Notes: a model not told the origin generated them from the sequence alone. A stretch of DNA of 38,711 nucleotides from JAFLCA01 sp041907145 (GCA_041907145.1 JAYRHW010000062.1:1-38711); one strand, 5' to 3'. Positions 7,611-17,542 are shown, counted from the stretch's first letter. Numbers and translations: made by a program.

Positions 7611-9076
7611 AAATTCTGCATTACGACGGCAGCGCTATTATAAATGGCTGAGGGAAACAGACCCAAGAAAATCGCCCCCGTAATACAAACGGTCAGTACT
7701 CCCAGAAGCGGGACATTTGCGGCCATCGAGGGAAGAGCCTCTTCATTCTCTCCCTCAACGAAGTACATCGCGACGATAATTCGCAAATAGTAGTAGCAAG
7801 ACACTGCTGAGCACAGCACCCCGACAATAGCCAAACCGACATAATCCGCCTTCACCGCAGCGGAGAAGATATAGAATTTGCCCAAAAGCCCCGTCATGCC
7901 GGGAGGAATTCCAGCCAAGGAAAGCATAAAGATGCTCATGGCGAAGCCCAAAAAGGGCTGCCGGTACCCGAGCCCGTTGAATCGGGTAATATCGTCTGGA
8001 TGATGCCCGGTCGCGTGCCTGCTGCTTACAGCAAGGACGACTCCAAAAGCGCCCATAGTCATCACGATATACCCGACGATGTAATACAAGACTGCAGGGC
8101 CACCGCCAAACTCCGGGCCCGGAGCCAGAATGCCAACCAACATATAGCCCGCGTGCGCGATGCTAGAGTAAGCCAGCATGCGCTTGAGACTGCGCTGCCT
8201 GAGCGCTACCACATTTCCGACAATCATGGTGATAACTGCGAGGAACGATACTGCCCCCGACCAAAAAATGACCAGGTCTCCGAAGGCTGTCCACAAAATC
8301 CGAATAGTGGCCGCAAGCGCCGAAGCCTTAATGACGCAAGCCATGAATGCGGTGACCGGAGTCGGCGCACCTTCGTAGACGTCCGGAGCCCAGAAATGAA
8401 ACGGCACAGCGCCAAGCTTGAAAATCAATCCGATAAGCATCAGCGCCATCGCAAAGTGCATCGCGATTTGATCGCCCCTTCCCGCAGCAGCCGCGATTTG
8501 CTCCACCATCGTAGTGCCGGTCAAACCATAGAGCAGCGCAATACCGTAGAGCATGAAAGCAGAGCTGAAGGATCCCAGCAAAAAGTACTTTAGGGCCGAC
8601 TCGGCCGAACGCCGAAGCCCCGTAGCGGCCCCGCACATGCAGTAGAGCGCCATGGACATGATCTCAAGTCCCAGAAAGAGGGTTATGAGCTCGGCAGCGG
8701 TGGAAAATATGATAGCCCCCGCGGTCGACATCAAAAGCAGCGCATAATACTCCGTTGGCGCCTCGATACCTTCCCGCTCCAAATCATGCATGCCAAGAAG
8801 CAGCGACAAGAGCGCCCCTCCGAGCAACACGAAGGTAAAGAACCAGGCGAACAAATCGCCGTAGAGGAAGCCGCTAAAAGCCGTCACTCCGGGCCCGAAC
8901 GCCGGCGCAAGCACGGTGAGGCTAAGCATGGCCAAAACGAAAGTGAGGCAAGCCAACATCGCTCGAGGCCAGGGCTTGCTCGCGAATGAATCTACAAGCA
9001 GGAGTACCAGCGCTCCGAAGCTCAATACGACTACGGGAGCCGTAAGTGCCAGATTAAGAACCATCACTTCCGTCAT
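7607..9076 (-). CDS. nuoN: NADH-quinone oxidoreductase subunit N
   Basis: An antiporter-like proton-pumping subunit of the complex I membrane arm, 489 residues with about 14 membrane helices. The family signatures are visible: the Glu in the LFLGLEIMSMALY helix, the Lys in IFKLGAVPFHFWAPDVYEG, and a further Lys in the RSLKRMLAYSSIAHAGYML block. Length matches the family. ATG at 9076 with GGGAG 9 bases upstream; it overlaps the nuoM stop by ATGA, so translation is coupled. Last gene of the operon; its TAA overlaps the stop of the convergent HTTM gene, leaving no room for an intergenic terminator. Confidence 0.97.
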   Translation of the reverse strand: MTEVMVLNLALTAPVVVLSFGALVLLLVDSFASKPWPRAMLACLTFVLAMLSLTVLAPAFGPGVTAFSGFLYGDLFAWFFTFVLLGGALLSLLLGMHDLEREGIEAPTEYYALLLMSTAGAIIFSTAAELITLFLGLEIMSMALYCMCGAATGLRRSAESALKYFLLGSFSSAFMLYGIALLYGLTGTTMVEQIAAAAGRGDQIAMHFAMALMLIGLIFKLGAVPFHFWAPDVYEGAPTPVTAFMACVIKASALAATIRILWTAFGDLVIFWSGAVSFLAVITMIVGNVVALRQRSLKRMLAYSSIAHAGYMLVGILAPGPEFGGGPAVLYYIVGYIVMTMGAFGVVLAVSSRHATGHHPDDITRFNGLGYRQPFLGFAMSIFMLSLAGIPPGMTGLLGKFYIFSAAVKADYVGLAIVGVLCSAVSCYYYLRIIVAMYFVEGENEEALPSMAANVPLLGVLTVCITGAIFLGLFPSAIYNSAAVVMQNF

Positions 9077-10734
9077 AATGAAATACTCCCATTGCCCGGA
9101 GTCTGTCGCGTTTTGCCTGCAACTGCAGCGATTTCGGTGTCGGTGTTCATGCGGGCAGCTTCGTAGGATCGCAGCGCCTCACTGCGCTCCTGCACCACTT
9201 TCATATACTGAGAAACACTGAGCTCAATGCGGGACAAAAACGGCTGCGGGAACAAGCCCATCCAAAACACCATCACCAGCAGCGGGGCAAAGGTTGCTAT
9301 CTCGCGCGGAGTGACATCGGCAAGATCTCCGTTTTTTTCTTGGTCGATCTCTCCGAACATGGTCTTCATGTAGAGTGTCAGCATGTACACAGCTCCCAAG
9401 ATAACCCCTCCGCATGCGACAACCGTCCACATCGGCACCGCAACAAAGCTGCCGTACAGGATCAGGAACTCTCCAACAAAACCATTCGTCAGCGGCAGCG
9501 CTATAGAGCTCAAGGTGAAGACAAGAAACAAGAACGCAAATACCGGGACCTTTGAAGCAAGCCCTCCGTACTCAGCGATTGCCCGCGTATGTCGGCGATC
9601 GTAGAGAACGCCGACAAGCAAGAACAGGGCGCCAGTGGAAATTCCATGGTTCAGCATCTGATAAACCGATCCCACTGCCGCCGCGGTATTTACGGGCTCT
9701 CCGCCCGAGTTCTTGGCAAGAATCACTCCGGCGAAGAAGCCGAGCACGCAATATCCAAGATGGGAAACCGACGAGTATGCAACGAGCTTCTTAATGTCAT
9801 CCTGCACCCAGGCCACCAGCGCCCCGTAAATGATTCCAATAACCGCTAGAGCAATCATCAGCGGCGCGAAGAACTCAGCCCCATGGGGAAATAAGGGATA
9901 GGCAAATCGGATAAAGCCGTACAACCCCATCTTCAAGAGTACCCCAGCCAGCACGACCGAGCCTCCTGTTGGAGCCTCGACATGCGCGTCAGGCAGCCAG
10001 GTGTGGAACGGGAAGACGGGCACCTTGATGCCGAAAGCGAGCGCGAACGCAGCAAACAGCCAGATCTCCTCCTTGCGGGTGAGGTTCGTATACAAGATGA
10101 GATCCTCGAGCGAGAATGACATGGCATTCTTCTGCTCGTAAAACTTCCAAGCCACATAGAGGATTGCCACCAACATCAGTACGCTGCCGAAGACCGTGTA
10201 CAGTACGAATTTGACCGTGGCATAAATTCTGCGTTTTCCACCCCAGATGCCGATGATGAAGTACATCGGTGCCAGCATCAGCTCCCAGTACACGTAGAAT
10301 AGGAACACATCGAGCGCGACCAGTGTTCCAATCATGGCTGTTTGCAGGGTCAACATGCAGGCCAGGTAGCCGCGCAGCTTGTCGTGCACTGAACCAGAGG
10401 CCAAGACGACGATTGGCATCAGGAACGTAGTCAACAGCACTAACAGAAGACTAATGCCATCCACGCCGACGGTGTAGGAAATGCCGAATCCCGGAATCCA
10501 GGAAGCCTTTTCTAGAAATTGGTAGCCAGACTGACTCGGATTGAAGTCGAGGTACATCAACACGGAAAGGACGAATACTGCCAAAGAAACGAGCAAGCTC
10601 CATGAGCGCGCGCGATTGCCATGAACATCGTTCTCCGGCCTAAAGGAAGGGAACAAATACAAAAGGATGGCCCCGACCAAAGGCAGAAAGGTCAGAGCAC
10701 TCAGGTACGGGAAATTGTACAGTATAGAATCCAT
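9073..10734 (-). CDS. nuoM: NADH-quinone oxidoreductase subunit M
   Basis: A proton-pumping antiporter-like subunit, 553 residues with about 14 membrane helices. Key features are Glu151 in FYVYWELMLAPMYFIIG, the broken-helix region FGIKVPVFPFHTWLPDAH with its Lys, and DDIKKLVAYSSVSHLGYC. It sits distally in the membrane arm between NuoN and NuoL. The C-terminal 50 residues are polar and poorly conserved. ATG at 10734 is preceded by AGGGGAT. It follows nuoL by 8 bases and overlaps nuoN by 4. On the coding strand a run of seven A residues near 9330 lies within the EIDQEKNGD region, but the frame is intact. Confidence 0.97.
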   Translation of the reverse strand: MDSILYNFPYLSALTFLPLVGAILLYLFPSFRPENDVHGNRARSWSLLVSLAVFVLSVLMYLDFNPSQSGYQFLEKASWIPGFGISYTVGVDGISLLLVLLTTFLMPIVVLASGSVHDKLRGYLACMLTLQTAMIGTLVALDVFLFYVYWELMLAPMYFIIGIWGGKRRIYATVKFVLYTVFGSVLMLVAILYVAWKFYEQKNAMSFSLEDLILYTNLTRKEEIWLFAAFALAFGIKVPVFPFHTWLPDAHVEAPTGGSVVLAGVLLKMGLYGFIRFAYPLFPHGAEFFAPLMIALAVIGIIYGALVAWVQDDIKKLVAYSSVSHLGYCVLGFFAGVILAKNSGGEPVNTAAAVGSVYQMLNHGISTGALFLLVGVLYDRRHTRAIAEYGGLASKVPVFAFLFLVFTLSSIALPLTNGFVGEFLILYGSFVAVPMWTVVACGGVILGAVYMLTLYMKTMFGEIDQEKNGDLADVTPREIATFAPLLVMVFWMGLFPQPFLSRIELSVSQYMKVVQERSEALRSYEAARMNTDTEIAAVAGKTRQTPGNGSISL

Positions 10735-10742
10735 TTATCCCC

Positions 10743-12626
10743 TTACAGCACGAAGCAGAACAGAGCCACCGCTAGCGTTGCCATGAACATAAATAAGGCG
10801 TAATGCCGCACGTTTCCGGTTTGAGTCGCCCGCGCCACCTCGCCTGACATTTCAACAACTGCTCCAGTGCCGTTTACTGCTCCATCAATAATGGACTGAT
10901 CAACCACCTTGAATAATATGGCCGAGAGTCCCTCGAGCGGACGAATAATGAGCGCGGCATATATCTCGTCGACATAGAATTTATTCAGAGAAAGCCTGCT
11001 AATCGGTAAAACCGCATTGAATACTTGCTTCGGTACATCGGCGAGCTTGGTGTACAAAACTAACCCGAGGAAAACGCCCAACAGCCCCACCCAAGAATTC
11101 TTTAGCGCTTCGACGATGCTCTCAGCTTCATGGTGCCCGCCCGCAGGCAGTACCGTCGACAGATACTCCGGCAGCTCATGGGAGAGATAGAGACCGGCTA
11201 CCACAGCCAGTGCAGCCAGAATGACTAACGGGAAGGTCATCTTCCAGGGCGATTCATGCGGATGCGCGTGTCCGCGGTATGCACCAAGAAAGGTCATGGC
11301 AAAGGATCTCGTCATGTAAAAGGCGGTCAGAAAGGCAGTGAAGGTCGCTGCGAGCAACAAGAAACTCGTCGCGGTATGAAGATAGGGATTATGATTATGC
11401 TCAAGAGCCGCCAAGATTGCGTGCTTCGAAAAATAACCGGCAAACGGATAAATTCCAGCAATGGCCAAAGTTGATATGCCGTAGGTGATTGCCGTTATCG
11501 GCATGGATTTTAATAGTCCTCCCATTTGGCGCATATCCTGTTCGTGATGGCAGCCGTGAATCACGGAGCCAGCACCAAGGAACAAGCAGGCTTTGAAGAA
11601 GGCGTGGGTCACGAGATGAAACACTGCTACCCAGTAAGCCCCGGCGGAAGCAGCCATAAACATAAATCCGAGCTGGCTGACTGTGGAGTATGCGAGCACC
11701 TTCTTGATATCGTTCTGTGTCACAGCGGTTACCGCCGCGACGAAGGCGGTGGCGATTGCCACCAGCGAGACGATGAAGAGGGCGTAAGGCGCCAAAGCAA
11801 ATAGGAAATTCAGGCGCGCCATCATGTAGACGCCAGCCGTCACCATCGTTGCAGCATGTATCAGAGCGGAGACCGGAGTCGGGCCAGCCATGGCGTCCGG
11901 CAGCCATACGAACAGAGGTATCTGAGCTGACTTTCCCGTAGCCCCAACGAAGAGACAGAAGGCGACGAGCGTGTAGAACGCAACCATTTCCGGATTGGTT
12001 GGATTGACCATAATTGCATTAGCCAGCCTGGCGAAATCAATCGTGCCAAACTGCTGCTGCAGTAAAAATATTCCTAGCAAAAATCCGGCGTCGCCGATGC
12101 GGTTTACCACGAACGCCTTCCGGCCAGCAGCCGCGTATGGCAAGTTCTTGAACCAGAAGCCAATCAGCAAGTACGAGCAGAGACCCACCCCTTCCCAGCC
12201 GACAAAGAGCACCAGCAAGTTGGCCCCCAATACCAAGGTCAACATCGAGAACATGAACAAATTGAGGTATGAAAAGAATCTATGCCTCCCCTCGTCCTCT
12301 TCCATGTATGCAATCGAATAAAGGTGGATCAGCGAGCCGACACCGGTGACGACCAAACACATGACCGCAGTCAAATGATCGAAACGAAAGGCAAAGTCGA
12401 CTGAAAGATCGAATACGTTGAACCAAGAAAAAGCCAGGAAATTCCAGCTCTCATCCTCGGGCAAGGACTGGGCGCAAAGAACAGTCAGCACGAATGCCGA
12501 TAGGCTGGCGACGGTTGCTATCCAACCTGCTAACGGCTTGGCACGCCGTCCTACCAGGAATGCCAATGCCGAGCCCAACAAGGGCATCAGCGGAATGAGA
12601 CCGAGAAAATACGGTTGTGCTTCCAT
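10743..12626 (-). CDS. nuoL: NADH-quinone oxidoreductase subunit L
   Basis: The most distal antiporter-like pump subunit, 627 residues. Glu145 in FVGWEGVGLCSYLLIGFW, Lys232 in GATGKSAQIPLFVWLPDAM and the HAATMVTAGVYM helix (257-268) are the conserved proton-path elements. The C-terminal part (about 480-627) contains the long lateral amphipathic helix and the last membrane helix, so the protein is full length. ATG at 12626 with AGGAA upstream; 5 bases separate it from nuoK. Confidence 0.97.
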   Translation of the reverse strand: MEAQPYFLGLIPLMPLLGSALAFLVGRRAKPLAGWIATVASLSAFVLTVLCAQSLPEDESWNFLAFSWFNVFDLSVDFAFRFDHLTAVMCLVVTGVGSLIHLYSIAYMEEDEGRHRFFSYLNLFMFSMLTLVLGANLLVLFVGWEGVGLCSYLLIGFWFKNLPYAAAGRKAFVVNRIGDAGFLLGIFLLQQQFGTIDFARLANAIMVNPTNPEMVAFYTLVAFCLFVGATGKSAQIPLFVWLPDAMAGPTPVSALIHAATMVTAGVYMMARLNFLFALAPYALFIVSLVAIATAFVAAVTAVTQNDIKKVLAYSTVSQLGFMFMAASAGAYWVAVFHLVTHAFFKACLFLGAGSVIHGCHHEQDMRQMGGLLKSMPITAITYGISTLAIAGIYPFAGYFSKHAILAALEHNHNPYLHTATSFLLLAATFTAFLTAFYMTRSFAMTFLGAYRGHAHPHESPWKMTFPLVILAALAVVAGLYLSHELPEYLSTVLPAGGHHEAESIVEALKNSWVGLLGVFLGLVLYTKLADVPKQVFNAVLPISRLSLNKFYVDEIYAALIIRPLEGLSAILFKVVDQSIIDGAVNGTGAVVEMSGEVARATQTGNVRHYALFMFMATLAVALFCFVL

Positions 12627-12631
12627 GATTC

Positions 12632-12934
12632 CTATCCGTTCAACTCCGCTGCATCCGAGGTTTCAATTGACTTATTGGCTCTAAAAACCGAAATGATGAT
12701 GGCAAGCCCCACCGCTGCCTCAGCAGCTGCAACGACCATCACGAAGAACACGGCCAGCTGCCCATCCAAATTTCCGGTAGATCGCGACAGCGTAACGAAC
12801 GAGACGTTAACGGCGTTCAACATCAATTCGATGCACATGAAAACGACGATAGCGTTTCGCCGGATGACGACGCCAATCACCCCCAGGGTAAACATCATTG
12901 CAGACAGTGTGAGGTAGTAACTAATGGGCACCAT
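12632..12934 (-). CDS. nuoK: NADH-quinone oxidoreductase subunit K
   Basis: A 100-residue protein with three membrane helices. The two membrane-embedded glutamates essential in Escherichia coli, Glu36 and Glu72, occur at exactly these positions (CIELMLNAVN and AAAEAAVGLAI). With NuoJ and NuoA it normally forms the E-channel linking quinone chemistry to the pumps. The C-terminus ends in a short polar tail. ATG at 12934 with AAAGGAT upstream; the gene lies 4 bases after nuoJ. Confidence 0.97.
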   Translation of the reverse strand: MVPISYYLTLSAMMFTLGVIGVVIRRNAIVVFMCIELMLNAVNVSFVTLSRSTGNLDGQLAVFFVMVVAAAEAAVGLAIIISVFRANKSIETSDAAELNG

Positions 12935-12938
12935 GATT

Positions 12939-13439
12939 CTATCCTTTGAATGTTCCCCGTCTCTTGGCCAGCATCACCGCACCGACGATAGCCGCCATGA
13001 TCAAAATAGACGCTGCCTCAAAAGGGAATAGGTACGTGTTATAGAGAATCTTTCCAAAATTCCGCACCGTTCCCTCGACTGCCCTACTGGGCTCAGGAAA
13101 GACTTTAAAAGCGTCATTCAGAAGCGGGATGAGCAAAGCGAGGAAGGCCCCGCCGCATGCACTTGCCCCGAGCACCAAGGGCAGCCCCATGCGCTTAGGC
13201 TGCTCAATTTTGATATTCAGCAGCATCAAAACGAAGAGTACGAGCACGACGATGGCGCCGGCGTAGACGATAATCTGCACGGTAGCCAAGAAATGCGCCT
13301 CCAGAGAGGCAAACAGCGCAGCGACCGTCAACAAATTAACCACGAGGCACAGCGCGCTATGCATCGGGTTTCGCATGGACACGACGCCGAGGCCCGAAGC
13401 TACGAGCAGCGCGGCCATGATGTAAAAAGCTAGCGTCAT
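12939..13439 (-). CDS. nuoJ: NADH-quinone oxidoreductase subunit J
   Basis: A 166-residue protein with five membrane helices. The helix with IVYAGAIVVLVLFVLMLLNI is the hallmark of NuoJ, including the pi-bulge region thought to rotate during turnover. ATG at 13439 has one of the strongest ribosome binding sites in the operon, AGGAGGAAT. It follows nuoH by only 7 bases: in most operons nuoI lies between these two genes, and here it is absent. Confidence 0.96.
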   Translation of the reverse strand: MTLAFYIMAALLVASGLGVVSMRNPMHSALCLVVNLLTVAALFASLEAHFLATVQIIVYAGAIVVLVLFVLMLLNIKIEQPKRMGLPLVLGASACGGAFLALLIPLLNDAFKVFPEPSRAVEGTVRNFGKILYNTYLFPFEAASILIMAAIVGAVMLAKRRGTFKG

Positions 13440-13446
13440 ATTCCTC

Positions 13447-14526
13447 CTAGAGAACCCGCCAGGCCGCGACCAGCATCAAGTTGACCATGCTCAGCGGCAA
13501 CAAAATCTTCCAACCTAAATGCATGAGCTGATCATATCGAAACCGCGGAAGAGTCCAGCGGATAACGATTTGCAAGATGCAGAAGAACAAAATCTTGCTC
13601 ATCAAAATCAGGTGCGCGAGCAGCGCGGACCACCACAGGCCCTGCGGCAGATTCACGAACGGCAAATTCCAACCACCAAAAAAGAGCAAAACGACAATGG
13701 CTGAGAAAAGCGCTATTTCAGCAAACTCCCCGAGCCAAAAAATGAGGAATTTCATGCCGGAATATTCAGTAAAATACCCGGCCACGAGCTCTGACTCGGA
13801 TTCCGGCAAGTCGAAGGGTCCGCGCTTGGTCTCCGCCATGCCCACGACAAAAAAGATAAGAAAGGAGATCCATGCGGTGGGATAGGAGAAGATGCCCCAC
13901 ACAGAAGTCTGCGCCCGAACCATCTCGTAGAGATCGAGGGTGCCGTACATAATAATGACGGAGACGAGGGACAATCCCATGGCCAGCTCATACGAGATCA
14001 TCTGAGCAGCGGCACGCAGTCCGCCGAGCAGCGAAAATTTGTTGTTGCCGGTCCACCCGGCAAGCGCTACGCCGTAAACCGAAATGGAACCCATCGCGAA
14101 AACGAACAGCACTCCCGCATCGAGCGTGGCGAGCTGCGGTCGGATATGGTAGCCCCCCAGAGTAAAATCAGGCGCGAAGGGCAACACCGCGAAAGACACA
14201 AAAATCGGGAACACTGCCATAAAGGGCGCTAGGCAGTGCATGAAATTGGAGACGCCTTCGGGAACAAAATCTTCCTTGAACAGCGCCTTCACTGCATCGC
14301 AAAGCAGCGTATTAATGACGCCTAAGATGCCAAGCCAGCGCACGAGCCAAGCCACCGGCTTGAGCGGAATAATATCGGTTTCGACGAAAGCCCCGGCCCT
14401 GTTTGCCCCGACGCGATCCTGAATAAGTGCCGACCCCTTGCGTTCAATCCACGTACAAATCGAAGCCAATCCCATTATCAGATTGAAGACGACGAAGACT
14501 TTGAGAAGCAGGATGACTATTTCCAT
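13447..14526 (-). CDS. nuoH: NADH-quinone oxidoreductase subunit H
   Basis: The membrane subunit that forms the quinone cavity with NuoB and NuoD; 359 residues, about eight membrane helices. Signatures: WIERKGSALIQDRVGANRAG near the N-terminus, the charged loop AETKRGPFDLPESESELVAG with the acidic cluster facing the quinone tunnel, and EYSGMKFLIFWLGEF. Full length. ATG at 14526 with AGGATT upstream. It lies 15 bases after nuoG. Confidence 0.97.
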   Translation of the reverse strand: MEIVILLLKVFVVFNLIMGLASICTWIERKGSALIQDRVGANRAGAFVETDIIPLKPVAWLVRWLGILGVINTLLCDAVKALFKEDFVPEGVSNFMHCLAPFMAVFPIFVSFAVLPFAPDFTLGGYHIRPQLATLDAGVLFVFAMGSISVYGVALAGWTGNNKFSLLGGLRAAAQMISYELAMGLSLVSVIIMYGTLDLYEMVRAQTSVWGIFSYPTAWISFLIFFVVGMAETKRGPFDLPESESELVAGYFTEYSGMKFLIFWLGEFAEIALFSAIVVLLFFGGWNLPFVNLPQGLWWSALLAHLILMSKILFFCILQIVIRWTLPRFRYDQLMHLGWKILLPLSMVNLMLVAAWRVL

Positions 14527-14541
14527 CGGGGATAATCCTGA

Positions 14542-16191
14542 TTAGACATTGCTCTGCATGACGGCAGCAGAATGCTGCCCCGCTGGACTCGCCTGTTTGA
14601 GGCTTGCCATATCTACCCCGCCAGCCTTGACGGCAGCAATTCGAACACCTGCCAGCCGCGAATCGGCGGACAAAAAGCTAATCGTCGTACTGCGGTCATC
14701 GATGGCATCTGAGATCTTCGTCCCACAAGCCTGAGCCAATTTGGCCAGCAGCCGCCATTCGGGCTCGCTTCCCTCAGGCGCCTCAACCACTCGATCGCAG
14801 TACTGGAGCCTTCCTGCGCGATTTATAAGCAACCCAGCTTTCTCGAGAATACTTCGCCCTGGAAGCACCACGCGAGCTGCTGCTGCCCTATGGGCACGAT
14901 TTGAAAGCATCGCCACACTGCAGGCCGCATTCTTGAGACCCGCCACTGCCGCGTCGTTCATGTCTGCCGGCCAGATAGCACGATCGCCTACGAGCATCAC
15001 GGCAGTAGCCGAGCCGCTGCGAAGCTTGTTTAATGCCTCCTCGTAGGCAGGCTCGCTTACCTTGCTCACAAGTCCGGTCCACTCGGCCCCGCGGAAGTTG
15101 CAGGCATAGTCCGGACTGATCAGAATCCTTTCAGTATCACTGAGCTTGCGCTCACGGTAGCTGACCACGACGGCGGCCTTCGGAGCGACCTTGTCCAGGA
15201 GTGATTTGAGCAGCGCATACTCCTCGAGCAGAAGATCAGGCGATACGAATACCAATGCTTCAGCGCCCTTTAGTTTCGAAGCTTCCTTGAGGGCGGCGTC
15301 CAGCGAGCTGTCCTTTCCGGCAATCAACGGCTTTGTTGCACGGTCAGTAGGCAAAAAGCGGTGAAATCCGTAGCGACCTTCGTCACAGAGCCACTCCTTA
15401 TTGATTTCGCTATTCAACCGGGCCTTGACCTGCACCACTTGCCCATCGCGCTCCGCTACCTTCACATTGCAGCCGGTTGAACAACCGGGACAAATAGAGT
15501 CAGTCTGCTTAGTAAACCAGATACGAGTATTAAATCGCCAATCGCGATGCGTCAGCGCACCGACCGGACAAAGATCGACCACCGTTCCCGAAAGCGGGTT
15601 ATTCAACTCTCGGCCTGGATTAATGGCTATCACTGAGCGATCGCCGCGGTTAAGCATTCCCAGTTCCGAAGTACCGGTCACTTCATCGCAGAAGCGGATG
15701 CAGCGAGTGCACATGATGCAGCGTTCACCGTCGAGAACAACATGAGGCCCCAGCGGTTCTGCTTTGACCTTATGCTCCTTGTTCTCAAGGAAGCGGCTGG
15801 GTCTGGCATTATAATCGTAGTGATAGTCCTGGAGCTTGCAGTGTCCGGCCTGATCGCAAACAGTGCAATCAAGGGGATGATTGATCAAGATAAACTCGAG
15901 GGTAGCGGCTTGTGAATCAGCGGCATCCTTGCTGGTCTCCTGAGTCAAAACCTCCATGCCCTCGGCGACCGGAGTGTTGCAGCCGATGGCGAGCTTAGCT
16001 TGCCCCTTAATCTGGACCTGGCACATCCGGCAGTTGCCAGCGATTGAAAGGTGCGGGTGATAGCAGTAGTGCGGAATCTCTATCCCAACCGACTTAGCGG
16101 CCTCTATGAGGTTCGTACCCTTTGGAACTGCGGCTTTCTTGCCGTCGATGGTTAGGTTCACCATGACCGGAGCTTCACCATTCGTACCCAT
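14542..16191 (-). CDS. nuoG: NADH-quinone oxidoreductase subunit G
   Basis: The iron-sulfur electron-wire subunit of the peripheral arm. All clusters can be mapped: N1b [2Fe-2S] Cys43, Cys54, Cys57, Cys71; N5 [4Fe-4S] His105, Cys109, Cys112, Cys118; N4 [4Fe-4S] Cys158, Cys161, Cys164, Cys208; and the off-path N7 ligands Cys234, Cys237, Cys241, Cys269 (C-x2-C-x3-C-x27-C), a cluster found in only some bacteria. The molybdopterin-oxidoreductase-like C-terminal domain is short, giving 549 residues against about 900 in Escherichia coli. ATG at 16191 is supported by GAGGA 9 bases upstream. Confidence 0.96.
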   Translation of the reverse strand: MGTNGEAPVMVNLTIDGKKAAVPKGTNLIEAAKSVGIEIPHYCYHPHLSIAGNCRMCQVQIKGQAKLAIGCNTPVAEGMEVLTQETSKDAADSQAATLEFILINHPLDCTVCDQAGHCKLQDYHYDYNARPSRFLENKEHKVKAEPLGPHVVLDGERCIMCTRCIRFCDEVTGTSELGMLNRGDRSVIAINPGRELNNPLSGTVVDLCPVGALTHRDWRFNTRIWFTKQTDSICPGCSTGCNVKVAERDGQVVQVKARLNSEINKEWLCDEGRYGFHRFLPTDRATKPLIAGKDSSLDAALKEASKLKGAEALVFVSPDLLLEEYALLKSLLDKVAPKAAVVVSYRERKLSDTERILISPDYACNFRGAEWTGLVSKVSEPAYEEALNKLRSGSATAVMLVGDRAIWPADMNDAAVAGLKNAACSVAMLSNRAHRAAAARVVLPGRSILEKAGLLINRAGRLQYCDRVVEAPEGSEPEWRLLAKLAQACGTKISDAIDDRSTTISFLSADSRLAGVRIAAVKAGGVDMASLKQASPAGQHSAAVMQSNV

Positions 16192-16215
16192 ACTCTAAAA
16201 TCCTCGATAAACCCC

Positions 16216-17535
16216 TTAGTGCGAAGCGCCTTCGTGTTCGATATTCAAGGGCTCGCGACGCTTGCGGATACCCACCAATGCGTCGCCGATCTGCTCCTTG
16301 AACTCTTCGGGAAATTTGCGAATAAATGCCTGCGCAGGCCAAGACAGGGCTTCGCCAAATGCGCAAATCGTGTGTCCGGCTATCTGGCTGCAGATACTTT
16401 CGACTAACTGCACGTCGCCTGCCGCGCCTTGTCCACGACCGATGCGATTAAATATCTTCTCGATCCAATGTCCGCCTTCACGGCACGGAGTGCATTGTCC
16501 GCAAGACTCGTGCGCATAAAAGTGCGCGATATTCATAGCGGCCTGGACCATGTCAGTGGTCTCGTCCATCACCATGAAACCGCCTGATCCCATATGCGAA
16601 CCAGCCTTTACCAAGGACTCGTAATCGAGAGTTACTCCAGCAAGCTCGTCGGCGCGCAACACCGGCATGGACGACCCACCGGGAATTACGGCTTTGAGCT
16701 TTTTACCGCCACGAATTCCGCCACATTCCTCTTCTATGAACTGCAAAATCGGATACCCAAGCTCGATCTCATAGACTCCGGGCTTATTGATATGTCCCGA
16801 GGCAGAGATCAACTTGGTGCCGGTGGATTTCGGCGTTCCAATCTCAGAGTAAGCCTTTCCCCCGTTCTCCAAAATCCAGACCAGTGCAGCTAATGTTTCG
16901 GTGTTGTTGACAATCGTCGGACAGCGATAGAGGCCAATCGACGCTGGGAAGAAAGGAGGCTTGAGCCGAGGCTGGCCCTTGTTACCCTCAAGCGACTCCA
17001 GTAACGCCGTCTCCTCCCCGCAGATATAGGCGCCTGCCCCACGATGCACTACCATGTGGTGCTTGAAGCCTGTGCCGAAAATATTGTCGCCGAGATACCC
17101 CTTGGCGTAGGCCTCGTCGATAGCGCGTTGAATACGAATGTACGGATAGCCGTATTCACCGCGAATGTAGATGCAAGACCAATTGCACTGCACAGCCCAG
17201 GCAGCAATAAGCATGCCCTCGATGACGAGATGAGGATCGTTTTCGAGCAGCAAGCGATCTTTGAAGGTACCGGGCTCGCTTTCATCCGCATTATTCACCA
17301 AGTAAACAGGCTTGGTATTGCCCTTGGGAATGAACCCCCACTTCATGCCGCAAGAAAATCCAGCGCCACCGCGGCCGCGTAGTCCCGAGGTTTTTACCTC
17401 CTCCGTGACTTTCGCCGGCTCCATGGCCAGGACCTTCTTGATGACGCTATACCCGCCGCGACTCTCGTAGCCCTTGAGCGTGAACTGATCCGGCTGGGTA
17501 ATATTCTTCAGAAGCAGACTGCGATGCTTTCCCAC
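16216..17535 (-). CDS. nuoF: NADH-quinone oxidoreductase subunit F
   Basis: The NADH-oxidising flavoprotein subunit, 439 residues. GRGGAGF (54-60) and GAGAYICGEETALLE (167-181) form the NADH and FMN sites; the N3 [4Fe-4S] cluster ligands are Cys345, Cys348, Cys351 (SCGQCTPCREG) and Cys391. It takes hydride from NADH and passes electrons through FMN to the N3 cluster and on to NuoG. The start is GTG at 17535 with GAGAAG upstream; it follows nuoE by 7 bases. Confidence 0.97.
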   Translation of the reverse strand: MGKHRSLLLKNITQPDQFTLKGYESRGGYSVIKKVLAMEPAKVTEEVKTSGLRGRGGAGFSCGMKWGFIPKGNTKPVYLVNNADESEPGTFKDRLLLENDPHLVIEGMLIAAWAVQCNWSCIYIRGEYGYPYIRIQRAIDEAYAKGYLGDNIFGTGFKHHMVVHRGAGAYICGEETALLESLEGNKGQPRLKPPFFPASIGLYRCPTIVNNTETLAALVWILENGGKAYSEIGTPKSTGTKLISASGHINKPGVYEIELGYPILQFIEEECGGIRGGKKLKAVIPGGSSMPVLRADELAGVTLDYESLVKAGSHMGSGGFMVMDETTDMVQAAMNIAHFYAHESCGQCTPCREGGHWIEKIFNRIGRGQGAAGDVQLVESICSQIAGHTICAFGEALSWPAQAFIRKFPEEFKEQIGDALVGIRKRREPLNIEHEGASH

Positions 17536-17542
17536 GACTTCT

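Noticed and set aside
8000..8593. 197-codon plus-strand frame
   Set aside because: Antisense shadow inside nuoN; low-hydrophobicity, His/Arg/Ser-rich product.
11401..11907. 168-codon minus-strand frame
   Set aside because: Lies in another frame of nuoL, which is full length and conserved.
14542..16191. NuoG considered truncated
   Set aside because: Shorter than in Escherichia coli, but all cluster ligands are present and short NuoG proteins are common.
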